Counted from the stretch's first letter, positions 1 through 11,078 are shown. The stretch is DNA of 64,000 nt from Saccharomyces paradoxus (GCF_002079055.1 NC_047499.1:372001-436000); one strand, 5' to 3'. The notes: a model not told the origin generated them from the sequence alone. A program made the numbers and translations.

Positions 1-53
1 TCGATCCCTCGAGGTAGTGTGCCAAGGCTTCGTGCATGTAGTGTGATTATACA

Positions 54-61
54 TATATATA
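54..61 (+). promoter_or_regulatory. TATA element of FET3
   Basis: TATATATA lies about 100 bp upstream of the FET3 start codon, a normal distance for a yeast TATA box. The window begins only 160 bp upstream of FET3, so the Aft1 iron-response sites known from S. cerevisiae FET3 further upstream are not visible here. Confidence 0.55.
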
Positions 62-160
62 GCAGGTCATACTTTAAAGCTGTTTTTTTCAAGCGATGAG
101 CAGGTAGAGACAACGAAGAGGTTCTCAGTGTAAGGAAGGGCAGGAAAAAATTAGAACTAG

Positions 161-2074
161 ATGACTAACACTCTGCTCTCTGTAGCCGTTTTGCTTTTCT
201 CAATGCTCTCGCTGGCACAAGCGAAGACGCACACATTTAATTGGACCACTGGCTGGGACTACAGGAACGTCGATGGGCTTAAGAGTCGTCCCGTGATCAC
301 TTGTAATGACCAGTTCCCATGGCCAGATATAACGGTCAACAAGGGTGACCGTGTGCAGGTTTACTTGACCAACGGAATGAACAACACTAATACTTCTATG
401 CATTTCCACGGTCTCTTCCAAAACGGGACCGCCTCTATGGATGGTGTGCCCTTCTTGACTCAATGTCCTATTGCTCCAGGAAGTACTATGCTTTACAATT
501 TCACCGTGGACTACAACGTGGGTACTTACTGGTACCATTCGCACACCGACGGTCAATACGAAGACGGGATGAAAGGTCTCTTCATTATCAAAGACGACGA
601 TAGTTTCCCCTACGATTACGATGAGGAACTTTCTTTATCGCTTAGTGAGTGGTACCACGACCTGGTCACAGACTTGACGAAGTCGTTTTTGAGTGTTTAC
701 AACCCGACAGGTGCTGAGCCAATCCCACAGAACTTGATTGTTAACAACACGATGAATCTGACATGGGAAGTTCAGCCGGATACAACGTACCTTTTGAGAA
801 TTGTTAACGTCGGTGGATTCGTGTCTCAGTACTTCTGGATTGAGGACCATGAAATGACCGTGGTCGAGGTCGATGGTATTACTACCGAAAAGAACGTGAC
901 AGATATGCTTTACATTACTGTCGCTCAGAGATATACGGTCCTAGTTCACACCAAAAACGACACGGACAAAAATTTTGCCATCATGCAGAAATTCGATGAC
1001 ACCATGTTGGATGTTATTCCAAGTGATTTGCAACTGAACGCAACTTCGTACATGGTCTACAATAAGTCCGCTGCACTGCCCACACAAAATTACGTGGATT
1101 CAATTGATGACTACTTGGACGATTTCTATCTACAACCGTATGAGAAACAAGCCATCTATGGTGAGCCAGATCATGTGATTACCGTTGACGTTGTCATGGA
1201 TAACTTGAAAAACGGTGTGAATTACGCCTTCTTCAATAATATCACCTATACTGCACCAAAGGTCCCCACCTTAATGACCGTTTTGTCTTCAGGTGATCAA
1301 GCGAACAATTCAGAAATTTATGGCTCAAACACACACACTTTTATTTTAGAGAAGGACGAAATCGTCGAGATTGTGCTAAATAACCAGGATACAGGTACCC
1401 ATCCTTTCCATTTACACGGTCACGCTTTCCAAACCATCCAGAGAGATCGTACATATGACGATGCCTTAGGTGAAGTTCCTCACAGTTTCGACCCGGATAA
1501 CCACCCTGCCTTCCCAGAATACCCAATGAGAAGAGACACTTTGTACGTCAGACCACAATCCAATTTCGTCATCAGGTTCAAAGCCGATAACCCTGGTGTT
1601 TGGTTCTTCCATTGTCATATCGAATGGCATTTGTTACAAGGGTTGGGCCTTGTCCTCGTGGAAGACCCCTTCGGTATCCAAGATGCCCATTCCCAACAAA
1701 TTAGTGAAAATCATTTAGAAGTTTGCCAGAGTTGCTCTGTTGCTACTGAAGGTAATGCCGCTGCCAATACATTAGATTTGACTGACCTAACTGGTGAGAA
1801 CGTCCAGCACGCCTTCATTCCTACCGGTTTCACCAAAAAGGGTATTATTGCCATGACATTCTCTTGTTTTGCCGGTATTCTTGGTATTATTACCATTGCG
1901 ATTTACGGTATGATGGATATGGAAGATGCAACCGAAAAGGTTATTCGAGACTTGCGCGTGGACCCTGAAGTCTTGATAAACGAGATTGATGAAAATGAAG
2001 AGCATGAGGTAAACGAAGATCGTCACTCCACTGAAAAGCATCAATTCTTAACTAAAGCCAAACGATTCTTCTAA
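161..2074 (+). CDS. FET3: Multicopper ferroxidase Fet3 of high-affinity iron uptake
   Basis: Plasma-membrane ferroxidase that oxidises Fe(II) to Fe(III) for the Ftr1 permease. The 637-residue frame has a signal peptide (about 1-21), three cupredoxin domains, many N-glycosylation sequons, and a single C-terminal membrane segment near 561-586 followed by a short acidic/basic tail. Copper-site motifs are visible: HFHG at 81-84, WYHSH at 124-128, HPFHLHGH at 414-421 and HCHIEWH at 484-490, so the type 1 cysteine is Cys485. Glu186 corresponds to the iron-binding Glu185 of S. cerevisiae Fet3. The protein is one residue longer than the S. cerevisiae one because of an extra Asp in an Asp run near 145-147. 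FTR1, its partner, is not in the window. Family and role are established; iron regulation is inferred. Confidence 0.97.
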   Translation: MTNTLLSVAVLLFSMLSLAQAKTHTFNWTTGWDYRNVDGLKSRPVITCNDQFPWPDITVNKGDRVQVYLTNGMNNTNTSMHFHGLFQNGTASMDGVPFLTQCPIAPGSTMLYNFTVDYNVGTYWYHSHTDGQYEDGMKGLFIIKDDDSFPYDYDEELSLSLSEWYHDLVTDLTKSFLSVYNPTGAEPIPQNLIVNNTMNLTWEVQPDTTYLLRIVNVGGFVSQYFWIEDHEMTVVEVDGITTEKNVTDMLYITVAQRYTVLVHTKNDTDKNFAIMQKFDDTMLDVIPSDLQLNATSYMVYNKSAALPTQNYVDSIDDYLDDFYLQPYEKQAIYGEPDHVITVDVVMDNLKNGVNYAFFNNITYTAPKVPTLMTVLSSGDQANNSEIYGSNTHTFILEKDEIVEIVLNNQDTGTHPFHLHGHAFQTIQRDRTYDDALGEVPHSFDPDNHPAFPEYPMRRDTLYVRPQSNFVIRFKADNPGVWFFHCHIEWHLLQGLGLVLVEDPFGIQDAHSQQISENHLEVCQSCSVATEGNAAANTLDLTDLTGENVQHAFIPTGFTKKGIIAMTFSCFAGILGIITIAIYGMMDMEDATEKVIRDLRVDPEVLINEIDENEEHEVNEDRHSTEKHQFLTKAKRFF

Positions 2075-2454
2075 TAAAAGGAGACCATGTGTTTTACAAT
2101 CAACTAGTTTTTTTTTTAGACAAGGGTTCCAATACATCCGTATGTAAAGTGAATGTCCTTGCCTTAATATTACATAGACATATACTTAATAATTCTACTA
2201 CGTTTTAAACTTATAAATGCATGAATCTTTTGTTAATCTTGACACTGGATCCCCATGTAAGTCACAATGCCGATACGTGCAACTTTCACTTTTACCTGAT
2301 TTAAAGGTCCAGTTAGTTTTACTTAAAATCTCTTCTAAACGAAGGGTTGTGACGGGTTGAAAAAAAGTGAAAATGAAAAAGTCATCTCAAATCCATGAAT
2401 GATATAGCAAACTATCATAGAGGAAATACATTGAGAAAGTTGAAGAAAATTAAA
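2075..2454. other. FET3-SEN15 intergenic region
   Basis: About 380 bp of AT-rich sequence holding the FET3 3' end and the SEN15 promoter. A T-run near 2108-2117 fits a 3'-end processing context. I see no RNA gene, repeat or conserved ORF. The open frame of SEN15 extends 20 codons upstream of the chosen start and is discussed with that gene. Confidence 0.5.
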
Positions 2455-2841
2455 ATGGCAACAGCAGACATTATATCCCTGGTAAAAAATAATTTACTCT
2501 ATTTCCAAATGTGGACGGAAGTGGAAGTTTTACCGGACGTTTTACCATGGAAGGGAAACAGCTTGAATTTACTTAGAGGTCGTCCTCCTCACAAGTTGAG
2601 CAATGATACAGACACAGAAGATGAAGATAGCTCGTCATCGGCACAACCAACAGAGTTTATATTACCTATCAATATGTCACAGTACAGAGAGAATTTCCTC
2701 ACTTTGGAATGCTTGAGCAAGGTTTTTACCCACTTACGCAGTCCATCTACTGAGAGAGTACTGCTGGCCATAATTAACGATGATGGTACAATTGTTTACT
2801 ACTTCATTTATAAAGGAGTACGAAAACCGAAAAGAAATTGA
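2455..2841 (+). CDS. SEN15: tRNA splicing endonuclease subunit Sen15
   Basis: Structural subunit of the heterotetrameric tRNA splicing endonuclease (Sen2, Sen15, Sen34, Sen54), which in yeast acts at the mitochondrial outer surface. The chosen start ([10 protein letters not shown]) gives 128 residues, the same length and start as the S. cerevisiae protein. An in-frame ATG 60 bp upstream would add 20 basic residues without a counterpart, so I treat it as leader sequence. A Ser/Asp/Glu-rich loop sits near residues 45-62, and the C-terminal half ends in a basic tail. The gene converges with SAM37, leaving only 46 bp between the stop codons. Confidence 0.95.
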   Translation: MATADIISLVKNNLLYFQMWTEVEVLPDVLPWKGNSLNLLRGRPPHKLSNDTDTEDEDSSSSAQPTEFILPINMSQYRENFLTLECLSKVFTHLRSPSTERVLLAIINDDGTIVYYFIYKGVRKPKRN

Positions 2842-2887
2842 AAGAGACAAAATCAAGGACATTTTTTGCATTTTTTGTGTATCTTTA

Positions 2888-3871
2888 TCATATGTATTTA
2901 CAGGCTAAATTGTATAATGACATCACAGCGTTCCCTTGCTCCTTAAATTGAGGATCTCTTTGCTCCAAGTTATTACTAGACTTATGAATGAATACATCAA
3001 TTTTGTTAGATGTATTATTCACAAATTCACTTCCAAAAGTTTGTTCCAACTTCGAACGAATGCGCTTCCCATCAGGTAGGCTTAACTGAACGTAAATGTT
3101 TGCGAAGAAAAGGATATCGGGGAAAAGTATTACAGAATCGTCCAGTTTTTTACGGACAGCTAGCCAATTCCTGACGAAATCTTGTAATCTATTATCGAAT
3201 TGAAGATTGTATTTCACTTGTTGTAGATCTTGCTTGCCCTTAATTTTGTTCTTATGCGCAATTTTGAAAGTCTTCGATTGTGCGAGTTGCGACGCAGACT
3301 CCATTGCTTTACTTTCTACAAATTCTTGATCATCCTCAAGGGTCAGGGAGCCTATAATCTCCTGACAATTTTCACGCGCTTGCGATCTCAATTGCAATGG
3401 CGTATTGTACCACATAGGAAAATACAATAATTTTGAAAACAATTTCTTGGTATATTCATTGTAATTTTTGGTGTTCAAAAAAAGTTGGTAGTCCGTTAGT
3501 CTAGACATTTCGATATCAACAAAATTCAATAGGGAATACTCCAGAAGGTGATCCTGCTTTCCAGCAATTGCCATAGTTTCCTCATCATTCGTCCTTTTCT
3601 CATATTTGCTAGTATGTCTATTTTTACGTAAAAATTGAACGATATTCACATAGCCAGATACTTTCATCCCATCATCTAAGATCAATACTGGTAGTTTTCC
3701 ATCAGGCGATAGGTCTGTATTGTTGGAGAATACAACCTGCAATCCCGTAACCATATTCTTTGCCTCTTCTGAAGCACATAACTTGATGAACCATACAAGC
3801 GCGATGCTCTCAACTGAAATCAAAGATGCTTTGCCATCCGTTCCCCATAAATGTACACTACCGTTAATCAT
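2888..3871 (-). CDS. SAM37: Mitochondrial SAM complex subunit Sam37 (metaxin-related)
   Basis: Component of the sorting and assembly machinery that inserts beta-barrel proteins into the mitochondrial outer membrane, with Sam50 and Sam35. Starting at [10 protein letters not shown] gives 327 residues, the length of the S. cerevisiae protein; the frame runs nine codons further upstream (MQKKAIGSV) but that start has no support. The N-terminal region has the thioredoxin/GST-like fold signature of metaxins (VHLWG, then [10 protein letters not shown]-type strand near 60-70). No cleavable presequence is evident, as expected for an outer-membrane protein. Divergent from RNA14 across 240 bp. Confidence 0.95.
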   Translation of the reverse strand: MINGSVHLWGTDGKASLISVESIALVWFIKLCASEEAKNMVTGLQVVFSNNTDLSPDGKLPVLILDDGMKVSGYVNIVQFLRKNRHTSKYEKRTNDEETMAIAGKQDHLLEYSLLNFVDIEMSRLTDYQLFLNTKNYNEYTKKLFSKLLYFPMWYNTPLQLRSQARENCQEIIGSLTLEDDQEFVESKAMESASQLAQSKTFKIAHKNKIKGKQDLQQVKYNLQFDNRLQDFVRNWLAVRKKLDDSVILFPDILFFANIYVQLSLPDGKRIRSKLEQTFGSEFVNNTSNKIDVFIHKSSNNLEQRDPQFKEQGNAVMSLYNLACKYI

Positions 3872-4111
3872 TACCGACCCAATAGCCTTCTTTTGCATTT
3901 ATTTGATCATAAATTTTCAGCATTAAATGGTAGCCTTCTGAATAGCTTATTTGTTATTCGATTTTACACACCGTTTAAAATGATGATTATCATGACAAAA
4001 ATTGTCGATTGAAGTTGCCATATAATAATCAAGAAGAAAAGAGTACCTTGTGTGGTGAAAATATACTCTACGACACGAGAAGAGAGCAAAATAGAGGGTC
4101 AAACAAGAGAT

Positions 4112-6145
4112 ATGTCTAGCTCTACGACTCCTGACTTATTATATCCCTCTGCGGATAAAGCTGCAGGGTCTAGTGACAATATACATGGAGATGAATTACG
4201 ACTTAGAGAAAGGATTAAAGACAACCCCACCGATATTTTATCTTATTTCCAACTCATTCAATATTTAGAAACTCAAGAGTCGTACGCTAAAGTGAGAGAA
4301 GTATACGAGCAGTTTCATAACACATTCCCGTTTTATTCACCTGCGTGGACTTTACAATTGAAGGGTGAATTGGCAAGAGATGAATTTGAGACGGTTGAGA
4401 AGATTCTGGCGCAATGCCTTTCTGGTAAGTTGGAAAATAATGACCTATCTCTTTGGTCAACATATTTGGACTACATACGCAGGAAAAACAACTTAATCAC
4501 CGGTGGACAAGAAGCGAGAGCCGTTATTGTCAAGGCATTCCAATTAGTTATGCAAAAGTGTGCAATTTTTGAACCCAAGTCATCCTCTTTTTGGAATGAA
4601 TATCTCAATTTCTTAGAGCAGTGGAAGCCATTCAACAAATGGGAAGAGCAACAACGGATTGACATGCTCAGGGAATTCTACAAGAAAATGTTATGTGTTC
4701 CCTTTGATAATTTAGAGAAAATGTGGAATAGATACACTCAATGGGAACAAGAAATAAATTCGCTAACAGCCAGAAAGTTCATTGGTGAATTATCGGCCGA
4801 ATACATGAAAGCCCGTTCCTTGTACCAAGAATGGCTGAATGTTACTAATGGATTGAAAAGGGCATCCCCAATCAATCTGCGCACAGCAAACAAGAAAAAC
4901 ATACCACAATCAGGTACATCAGACTCAAACATTCAGCAGTTACAAATTTGGTTGAATTGGATAAAGTGGGAAAGGGAAAATAAATTAATTCTTAGTGAAG
5001 ATGTGCTATCACAAAGGATCAATTATGTTTATAAACAAGGTATTCAATACATGATATTTTCTGCTGAAATGTGGTACGATTATTCAATGTATATATCTGA
5101 AAATTCGGATCGACAAAATATCTTATATACTGCGTTATTAGCTAATCCCGACTCACCTTCTCTTACATTCAAATTATCCGAATGTTACGAACTGGATAAT
5201 GATTCTGAAAGTGTTTCTAACTGCTTTGACAGATGTACTCAAACTTTGCTATCGCAATATAAGAAGATTGCTTCCGATATAAATACGAGTGAAGACAATA
5301 ACACAGGGAATGAACAAGAGATGGTATACAAACAAAGGGAAAAATTAACATTCGTATTTTGCGTGTATATGAATACGATGAAAAGAATATCGGGACTGTC
5401 CGCAGCACGTATTGTATTCGGTAAATGTCGTAAACTGAAACGTATATTAACACATGACGTCTACGTGGAAAATGCATACTTAGAATTTCAAAATCAAAAT
5501 GATTATAAGACAGCTTTTAAGGTTCTAGAACTGGGTTTGAAATACTTCCAAAACGATGGAGTTTATATCAACAAATACTTAGATTTTTTAATATTTTTAA
5601 ATAAGGATTCACAGATCAAAACCTTATTTGAAACATCCGTGGAAAAAGTTCAAGATTTAACCCAGTTGAAGGCAATATACAAGAAAATGATAAGTTATGA
5701 ATCCAAGTTTGGCAACTTAAACAACGTTTATTCTCTGGAGAAAAGATTTTTTAAAAGGTTCCCCCAAGAAAATTTAATTGAGGCTTTCACAAGCCGTTAT
5801 AAAATTCAAAACTCAAACCTAATAAAGAAATTAGAATTAACCTATATGTATAATGAAGGAGAAGATAGTTACTTTTCTTCTGGAAACAAGAATGGTGATC
5901 ATGGCTCTTCTAATATGAATTCGTCAGATAGGAAGAGATTAATGGAGGAAACTGGAAACAATGGAAACTTCTCCAATAAAAAATTCAAGAGAGACTCAGA
6001 GCTTCCAACAGAAGTCCTTGATTTATTGAGTGTCATACCAAAACGTCAATATTTCAACGCCAATTTGCTTGATGCACAGAAATTGGTTAATTTCTTAAAT
6101 GATCAAGTAGAGATTCCAACAGTCGACAGCACCAAATCTGGTTAA
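4112..6145 (+). CDS. RNA14: mRNA cleavage and polyadenylation factor Rna14 (CF IA)
   Basis: Scaffold of cleavage factor IA, needed for pre-mRNA 3'-end cleavage and polyadenylation in the nucleus, with Rna15, Pcf11 and Clp1. From MSSSTTPDLL it is 677 residues, the S. cerevisiae length; sequence upstream is open back to a GTG but has no ATG start. Aromatic-rich helical HAT (half-a-TPR) repeats run from about residue 35 to 560 (repeated W..Y..fE patterns). A low-complexity Gly/Asn/Ser segment near 590-630 precedes the conserved C-terminal part (VLDLLSVIPKRQYF) that binds Rna15 in the family. Confidence 0.96.
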   Translation: MSSSTTPDLLYPSADKAAGSSDNIHGDELRLRERIKDNPTDILSYFQLIQYLETQESYAKVREVYEQFHNTFPFYSPAWTLQLKGELARDEFETVEKILAQCLSGKLENNDLSLWSTYLDYIRRKNNLITGGQEARAVIVKAFQLVMQKCAIFEPKSSSFWNEYLNFLEQWKPFNKWEEQQRIDMLREFYKKMLCVPFDNLEKMWNRYTQWEQEINSLTARKFIGELSAEYMKARSLYQEWLNVTNGLKRASPINLRTANKKNIPQSGTSDSNIQQLQIWLNWIKWERENKLILSEDVLSQRINYVYKQGIQYMIFSAEMWYDYSMYISENSDRQNILYTALLANPDSPSLTFKLSECYELDNDSESVSNCFDRCTQTLLSQYKKIASDINTSEDNNTGNEQEMVYKQREKLTFVFCVYMNTMKRISGLSAARIVFGKCRKLKRILTHDVYVENAYLEFQNQNDYKTAFKVLELGLKYFQNDGVYINKYLDFLIFLNKDSQIKTLFETSVEKVQDLTQLKAIYKKMISYESKFGNLNNVYSLEKRFFKRFPQENLIEAFTSRYKIQNSNLIKKLELTYMYNEGEDSYFSSGNKNGDHGSSNMNSSDRKRLMEETGNNGNFSNKKFKRDSELPTEVLDLLSVIPKRQYFNANLLDAQKLVNFLNDQVEIPTVDSTKSG

Positions 6146-6407
6146 CGATACGTTAATACATAGGTATATATGCATATATATATACCAACCCATCTGGTAT
6201 AGTGGGGAAGTTCTGTATGATGTAGTCAAATAAAAGCGGCGCGTCAGGGCAGTCAACGTACGTTATATATAAATGAAAAGGTAAAAAATGAATTCTTTCT
6301 AGGAGCTGGCGATAGCCAAACTTCTTCAGAGGGTACGGCAAACGTTACATTTCTGTATTTATGTAATAATGCTCATAAAAGAGAGGTTAAAGAGAATGTA
6401 TGTGATT

Positions 6408-7733
6408 CTATGAACGGTAATCACCGTTAATTGTTACATATTCATGTGATAAATCACAAGTCCAAAATTGTGCTGTCTGATCACCGGTGCCTAAGTCGAC
6501 AGACACTTCCAAATCATTCAAAGCCAATATTTCAGAAGCTCTTGCTTCGTCAATCTCTAATTGTGGCACACCATTAACAACGAGCTTCAGCTCACGAGGC
6601 TCAGAATTGTCAGTAGCAATAAAGCTAACGTTGATCTTATCGACATCTAGAGATTTCAAGTCATTCAACTTTGCATACCCGATGGCGCATAAGATTCTTC
6701 CCCAATTGGCATCTTGCCCATATAATGCAGTTTTGACCAACATAGAATTCGAAATTGATTCAGCAATTGTTCTAGCATCTTCGAAGTGCAACGCATTTTT
6801 AACGTCAACAGTAACAAACTTTGTCGACCCTTCACCATCGCGAACAACTAACTGGGCCAAGCGCTGAGCAAATTCCGTGACCTGTAATTTTACTTGTTCA
6901 AAGTCTTTAGAGCCTTCGTTGATTTCTCTAGTATCAATAGCACCATTGGCTAACATACAAATTGTATCATTGGTGCTCATATCTCCATCTACTGATATAC
7001 AATTAAATGAACGGGTAGTGGCAAAGGTTAGCATTTTCTGCAACGCCTTATTTTCGATAGGAAGATCTGTAACTATAAAACCCAATAAGGTAGCCATATT
7101 AGGACAAATCATGCCTGCACCTTTGGCCATACCCGTCAAAGTATACTCAGTACCACTAGGTAATTTGAATTTAGATGTAACCAATTTTGGAAAAGTATCA
7201 GTTGTACAGATTGATTTGGCCACGTTCAACCAAGAGTTAAAATCGCTGCCGAATTTTTTTTCTCCAAAAATCTTATTGATACCAGTACTAATCTTGTCCA
7301 TCTGTAGTCGTTGTCCAATAACACCTGTAGACATGACTAAGGTGGAGTTTTTTTGACCAATTTTATCGTTAACCAAATCGATCATTACTTGGGCATCTTT
7401 CATACCGAGATCGCCTGTGACTGAGTTAGCACATCCAGAATTGACTACAATAGCGTTGATGTTTTTACCACGGGCAGCTTCAAGGACCTTCTTCGATGTC
7501 AATACAGGTGCAGCCTTGAATTTGTTGGTTGTGAAAACAGCTGCTGCAGTCGAAGGACGAGATTTATTTGTATTCAAGATTACTCCCAGGTCCAGGCTCC
7601 CGTTTTTTTTGACTCCAGACGCAGTGTAGCCTACTTCAAATCCCTTAGGAAAGGAGCCCGTCTTGGGCACGTATAATGCATACTTATCTATAAGCTGTTT
7701 CGAGCGTTGCAGTAATGCTGGTGATACTCTCAT
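6408..7733 (-). CDS. ARG7: Mitochondrial ornithine acetyltransferase (ArgJ family)
   Basis: Bifunctional enzyme of the acetylated ornithine cycle in the mitochondrial matrix: transfers acetyl from N-acetylornithine to glutamate. Also called ECM40 (YMR062C). The 441-residue protein starts at [10 protein letters not shown], a short basic presequence-like N terminus; the frame continues 22 codons upstream but this start matches the family. The self-cleavage site is clear: [16 protein letters not shown], with Thr215 as the new N-terminal nucleophile of the beta chain. A Gcn4-type site stands 149 bp upstream. Divergent from RIM9. Confidence 0.96.
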   Translation of the reverse strand: MRVSPALLQRSKQLIDKYALYVPKTGSFPKGFEVGYTASGVKKNGSLDLGVILNTNKSRPSTAAAVFTTNKFKAAPVLTSKKVLEAARGKNINAIVVNSGCANSVTGDLGMKDAQVMIDLVNDKIGQKNSTLVMSTGVIGQRLQMDKISTGINKIFGEKKFGSDFNSWLNVAKSICTTDTFPKLVTSKFKLPSGTEYTLTGMAKGAGMICPNMATLLGFIVTDLPIENKALQKMLTFATTRSFNCISVDGDMSTNDTICMLANGAIDTREINEGSKDFEQVKLQVTEFAQRLAQLVVRDGEGSTKFVTVDVKNALHFEDARTIAESISNSMLVKTALYGQDANWGRILCAIGYAKLNDLKSLDVDKINVSFIATDNSEPRELKLVVNGVPQLEIDEARASEILALNDLEVSVDLGTGDQTAQFWTCDLSHEYVTINGDYRS

Positions 7734-8435
7734 GGTATGCTGAATTTCGGACCTCTTCAAAATGAAAGAAATAGAAGTAGTCTCTGGTACTGGTCCCAAA
7801 AAACCGTTACTTTTATGTGACGAGCTGATGTAAAACTTTCATATATTCGACGACTAAAGAAGCTGGCAGCGAATTACGCAGTGAGTCATCCTATCTATAC
7901 ATCGCATTGGAAAAAAGACCTTCGCCAAGAAAAGACCGTCAATAACGATTGATGTGCACTCCAAGTCAACACTACTATCCCTGCAACCCTCAATTTGGGT
8001 CCAATCATGGCTCTGATGGATCGCTACTCTCAGAATTCCGTCGTACAGTGTTGGGGGAAACTCAAGAGCTTTCTGTTTTACTAAAGCATACTAACAAAGT
8101 ATAAGATAAATTTTGCTATACAACGGCCAAAACACATTATAATTTTGGTATTGTCACAATTTACTGACGCGTCGAAAGCAGACCAGGTTTGCAACGCAGC
8201 ATAGTATAAACTGTGTACAAAACATGACTCCTTTTTATCTCAACAAGTAACTGTCAATTTATTATTGCCGAATTTCGCCATAGTTTGATTTTCCCCAGCG
8301 GCGCGCGTAAGCATAACCAAAGAAACAATGTATACAGGATGGTGATGGGCGTTGAGAACAAGGGAGAGGGTAAAGACGTCTATCTAAATAAAGAATTCGC
8401 ACAGTTGAGGTAGGTTGAGTGAAGCAAAGAGGAGC
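7734..8435. other. ARG7-RIM9 divergent promoter region
   Basis: About 700 bp serving two divergent genes. It holds the Gcn4-type motif (7882-7888) near ARG7 and one ACGCGT hexamer at 8167-8172, the MBF core motif, whose relevance here is unclear. I see no conserved ORF, RNA gene or repeat. Confidence 0.5.
7882..7888. promoter_or_regulatory. Gcn4 binding motif in ARG7 promoter
   Basis: TGAGTCA, the pseudo-palindromic Gcn4 core, lies 149 bp upstream of the ARG7 start codon. General amino-acid control of arginine biosynthetic genes by Gcn4 is well established in S. cerevisiae; use of this copy is inferred from motif and position. Confidence 0.7.
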
Positions 8436-9158
8436 ATGGTTTGCATGATCCACATTGTGGTATTTTTGCTAGCAATCACAACCATCTTTGAAATACTTCC
8501 GCTGATCACGGTCCCCGTGACCAAGTATCTATCGTTATCGTCGTTCAGAAATCACTACTATGGACTGTTTGGATGGTGTGTACGTGGCCCAAACCGAGAG
8601 TTGATGTGTACGAAAAAGAAGATAGGATATGATAGTACAGATGTCGATTCCTCTGGGCATGTCTTGACGCTGCCATCTAACTCGAAAGTGGTCGTCTCCA
8701 ATTTATTGGTGGTTCACCCGATCTCATTGGCATTCACTGGAACGCTATTAATCTTGGCAGTGATCATCATGGTAACACCGCTGGGGGATTCGCCTGAGAT
8801 GTTGTTGTTCACGGCGCTTTTTTCGCTGCCAACGTTCATGCTATGTCTTTTATGTTTTTTGGTAGATATTCTTCTTTTTATCTCCAAATTGGACTGGCCG
8901 GGCTGGCTAATGTTAGCCGCTACTATTAGCGTAGCACTTTGTTGTTCTATGCTTTGGGTCATGAGAAGAGTTGTGTCAGTTAAAAAATATGAATCGCAAC
9001 AATCGATCGCGCATGCCTGCTCAATGGAACAGTACTCAATTTCAGACATCTGCCTGAGTAAACAAAACGGCAATAGCTCAGAATGTGGAGAAGTCACTCC
9101 AACGCATACAGATAGTATAGTCGCCCCAGAAGTCACATATAGAGGGTTCATTGAATAA
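8436..9158 (+). CDS. RIM9: Rim9, plasma-membrane protein of the Rim101 pH-response pathway (PalI family)
   Basis: Assists the plasma-membrane pH sensor Rim21 in alkaline signalling that leads to Rim101 processing. The 240-residue protein has the SUR7/PalI topology: an N-terminal hydrophobic segment (about 2-22), an external loop containing the GLFGWC-type motif near residues 44-49, then three membrane segments between about 88 and 172, and a cytoplasmic tail rich in Ser/Thr/Glu. The start at MVCMIH is chosen over a non-ATG extension and matches S. cerevisiae (239 residues). Confidence 0.94.
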   Translation: MVCMIHIVVFLLAITTIFEILPLITVPVTKYLSLSSFRNHYYGLFGWCVRGPNRELMCTKKKIGYDSTDVDSSGHVLTLPSNSKVVVSNLLVVHPISLAFTGTLLILAVIIMVTPLGDSPEMLLFTALFSLPTFMLCLLCFLVDILLFISKLDWPGWLMLAATISVALCCSMLWVMRRVVSVKKYESQQSIAHACSMEQYSISDICLSKQNGNSSECGEVTPTHTDSIVAPEVTYRGFIE

Positions 9159-9264
9159 TTTACACCATGTGTCATTTCGCACGTAATATCGGTTTGCCAA
9201 TCGGCTTCCAAGTATTTGTACATTTTTTTTCTTCCTCTACCACTACTTGTTAAGGGCCTTTGAA

Positions 9265-9282
9265 ATGATTACTACAGTGTAA
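9265..9282 (+). other. Short upstream ORF replacing an AEP1 N-terminal extension
   Basis: ATG ATT ACT ACA GTG TAA. This ATG is in frame with AEP1, 18 codons upstream, at the position of the annotated S. cerevisiae AEP1 start (protein beginning MITTVQ, from memory). Here the sixth codon is TAA and an in-frame TGA follows five codons later, so AEP1 cannot start there. Confidence 0.7.
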
Positions 9283-9318
9283 GGAATCAACAAATGAAGG
9301 AACGACTGCTTCATTAGA

Positions 9319-10821
9319 ATGCAATCTCGAAAATGGTATCCCGTACTTAAAAAGACTTCTCTACTGGCAGAAAGTCAAAAAATCATTAAACACGCAGACA
9401 AAGTTCCTCATCCAGAAGAAATAATTCACCCATTTTATCAACCAACACCAATTGAGCAATTCACCGCATGCACTACAGAATACAACCCTAGCCTACTTGA
9501 TGGCAAAAAGGTTGTTCCGTCACTCATAAAGCACCCAGAGAGCCTAAAGACTATACTAGTCGATAGCAAATTAAAGTTTGATGACATTAGGGGTGTGAAT
9601 AGATGGCTGATCGAGTTTACTGCAAAACAACAACACCAACAAAATATGGTACTTAAGCCCACAAACAAAAACCTTAAACCCTTTCACGTTCTCCATTTGT
9701 CTTCTGCCGATATCACTAAATTATCGGGTCTGAAAAATGCATTATCAAACATTAAAGATACAGATGACTTGCAATCCAGTGTCGAGTCTCTGAATAGTGA
9801 ACTACAGGTCATTTTTGACCGCGATAATAAGCAGACTAAATTATTTTGCGAAGACATACTAGCTTATCTGATAAAACACCACGGAAACTCGAGCGAAAAA
9901 CTCATATTACTAATAAATCTTACCGAGATACAATTATATTCACGTTTAGACCAAATGAAAGCCATGGGCATTATTTTATATCATATTCTTTTCAAAATGG
10001 AAACAAATAAAAATTTGCCGTACAGTGCTAATTTGGTCACCGCATTAGAGGACCTATTGGCGGCAACCAACAACAGATTTTTTCCTAGGCGTTGTGAAGA
10101 TTCATTACACCCAATAATAATTGAACAACTATTATCATTTTTCATCAAAACTGGCAATTTGGATGAGAGCAAAAATTTTCTGGGCCATTTGATAAAGAAG
10201 GGTATTTTACCGGACGCTACTATCATTAATAGATATCTGGAAGAAGTTGACGCTCATTTTGGTAAGAGCACCAAGTTTTTTGATATAAAATCCAAATTCG
10301 CATTCATAGCAGATCTTGCGCCCATAATAGGAAATCATGGAATAATAAACCTGTTTAAGTTTTTGATACCTATGTGCAGACATTTCGACGAACTATGCTC
10401 TTTGCTAAATATTATCCGAAAATCCAATAACTCAAAACGGGCCATGGATAGCACTCTCCCCATTTTTATCAGAAAAGTATTAACATTTACCAAAGACCCA
10501 ATGATTAACTCGGCAAATTTATCTACAGTTTTCAATTCAATGACCCTAATATATGAGCAGAACATGCCCAGTGAGTTTGTGGAGGAATTTATACTATCTT
10601 TTGCACTTCAAGGAAATTACACTATGATGGCTCATATGATAGATACATATGAGATCAAATTAAGTCATAAATATCAACTACAAATTATTAAGGCTCTAAA
10701 AAAGAGTGAGAAAAATCACATAATTAAGAATACCGGTGCTGTAGGCTATAATAAAGATTACAAAAAGTATTTCACCGAGAATTACTTAACATGCGCTGAA
10801 CAGAAAGCTTTATGCCCATAA
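9319..10821 (+). CDS. AEP1: Aep1, mitochondrial activator of OLI1/ATP9 mRNA expression
   Basis: Mitochondrial matrix protein needed for translation of OLI1 mRNA, which encodes ATP synthase subunit 9. This frame gives 500 residues starting [13 protein letters not shown], basic and amphipathic as in a mitochondrial presequence. The S. cerevisiae protein is annotated with 18 more N-terminal residues (518 in all, from memory), but here two in-frame stop codons lie between that upstream ATG and this one, so the start used must be this ATG. The rest is helical without catalytic motifs, in keeping with a PPR-like organellar RNA factor. It diverges faster than its neighbours. A Puf3-type motif follows the stop codon. 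Confidence 0.93.
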   Translation: MQSRKWYPVLKKTSLLAESQKIIKHADKVPHPEEIIHPFYQPTPIEQFTACTTEYNPSLLDGKKVVPSLIKHPESLKTILVDSKLKFDDIRGVNRWLIEFTAKQQHQQNMVLKPTNKNLKPFHVLHLSSADITKLSGLKNALSNIKDTDDLQSSVESLNSELQVIFDRDNKQTKLFCEDILAYLIKHHGNSSEKLILLINLTEIQLYSRLDQMKAMGIILYHILFKMETNKNLPYSANLVTALEDLLAATNNRFFPRRCEDSLHPIIIEQLLSFFIKTGNLDESKNFLGHLIKKGILPDATIINRYLEEVDAHFGKSTKFFDIKSKFAFIADLAPIIGNHGIINLFKFLIPMCRHFDELCSLLNIIRKSNNSKRAMDSTLPIFIRKVLTFTKDPMINSANLSTVFNSMTLIYEQNMPSEFVEEFILSFALQGNYTMMAHMIDTYEIKLSHKYQLQIIKALKKSEKNHIIKNTGAVGYNKDYKKYFTENYLTCAEQKALCP

Positions 10822-10897
10822 GTCATATATTCTGAGAAAAAGGAACATAAGTGAATCTCACTGGAACGGGAATTACCCATTCTGCGCAAATGAACAA

Positions 10898-10905
10898 TGT
10901 AAATA
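10898..10905 (+). promoter_or_regulatory. Puf3-type motif in AEP1 3' UTR
   Basis: TGTAAATA, the UGUANAUA element bound by Puf3 in mRNAs of mitochondrial proteins, begins 77 nt after the AEP1 stop codon. It lacks the C at -2 that strengthens binding. Puf3 targeting of nuclear-encoded mitochondrial mRNAs is established; this instance is inferred. Confidence 0.5.
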
Positions 10906-11078
10906 AGAATATGTACGTACAGTTACTCTGCCACATTAGGGGGGTGATTTTATCATAATTGTTTTGAGATTAAATGAACAAAAAATTTCTATATATACAT
11001 AGAGCCTGGGAATATCAACCCATCATACATATTCTGGTCCAACAACCAGCTTTTATTCAAAGTTTTCGACCATTTGCA

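Noticed and set aside
4052-4111. Twenty-codon N-terminal extension of Rna14
   Set aside because: It begins at GTG, not ATG, and the first ATG gives exactly the expected protein.
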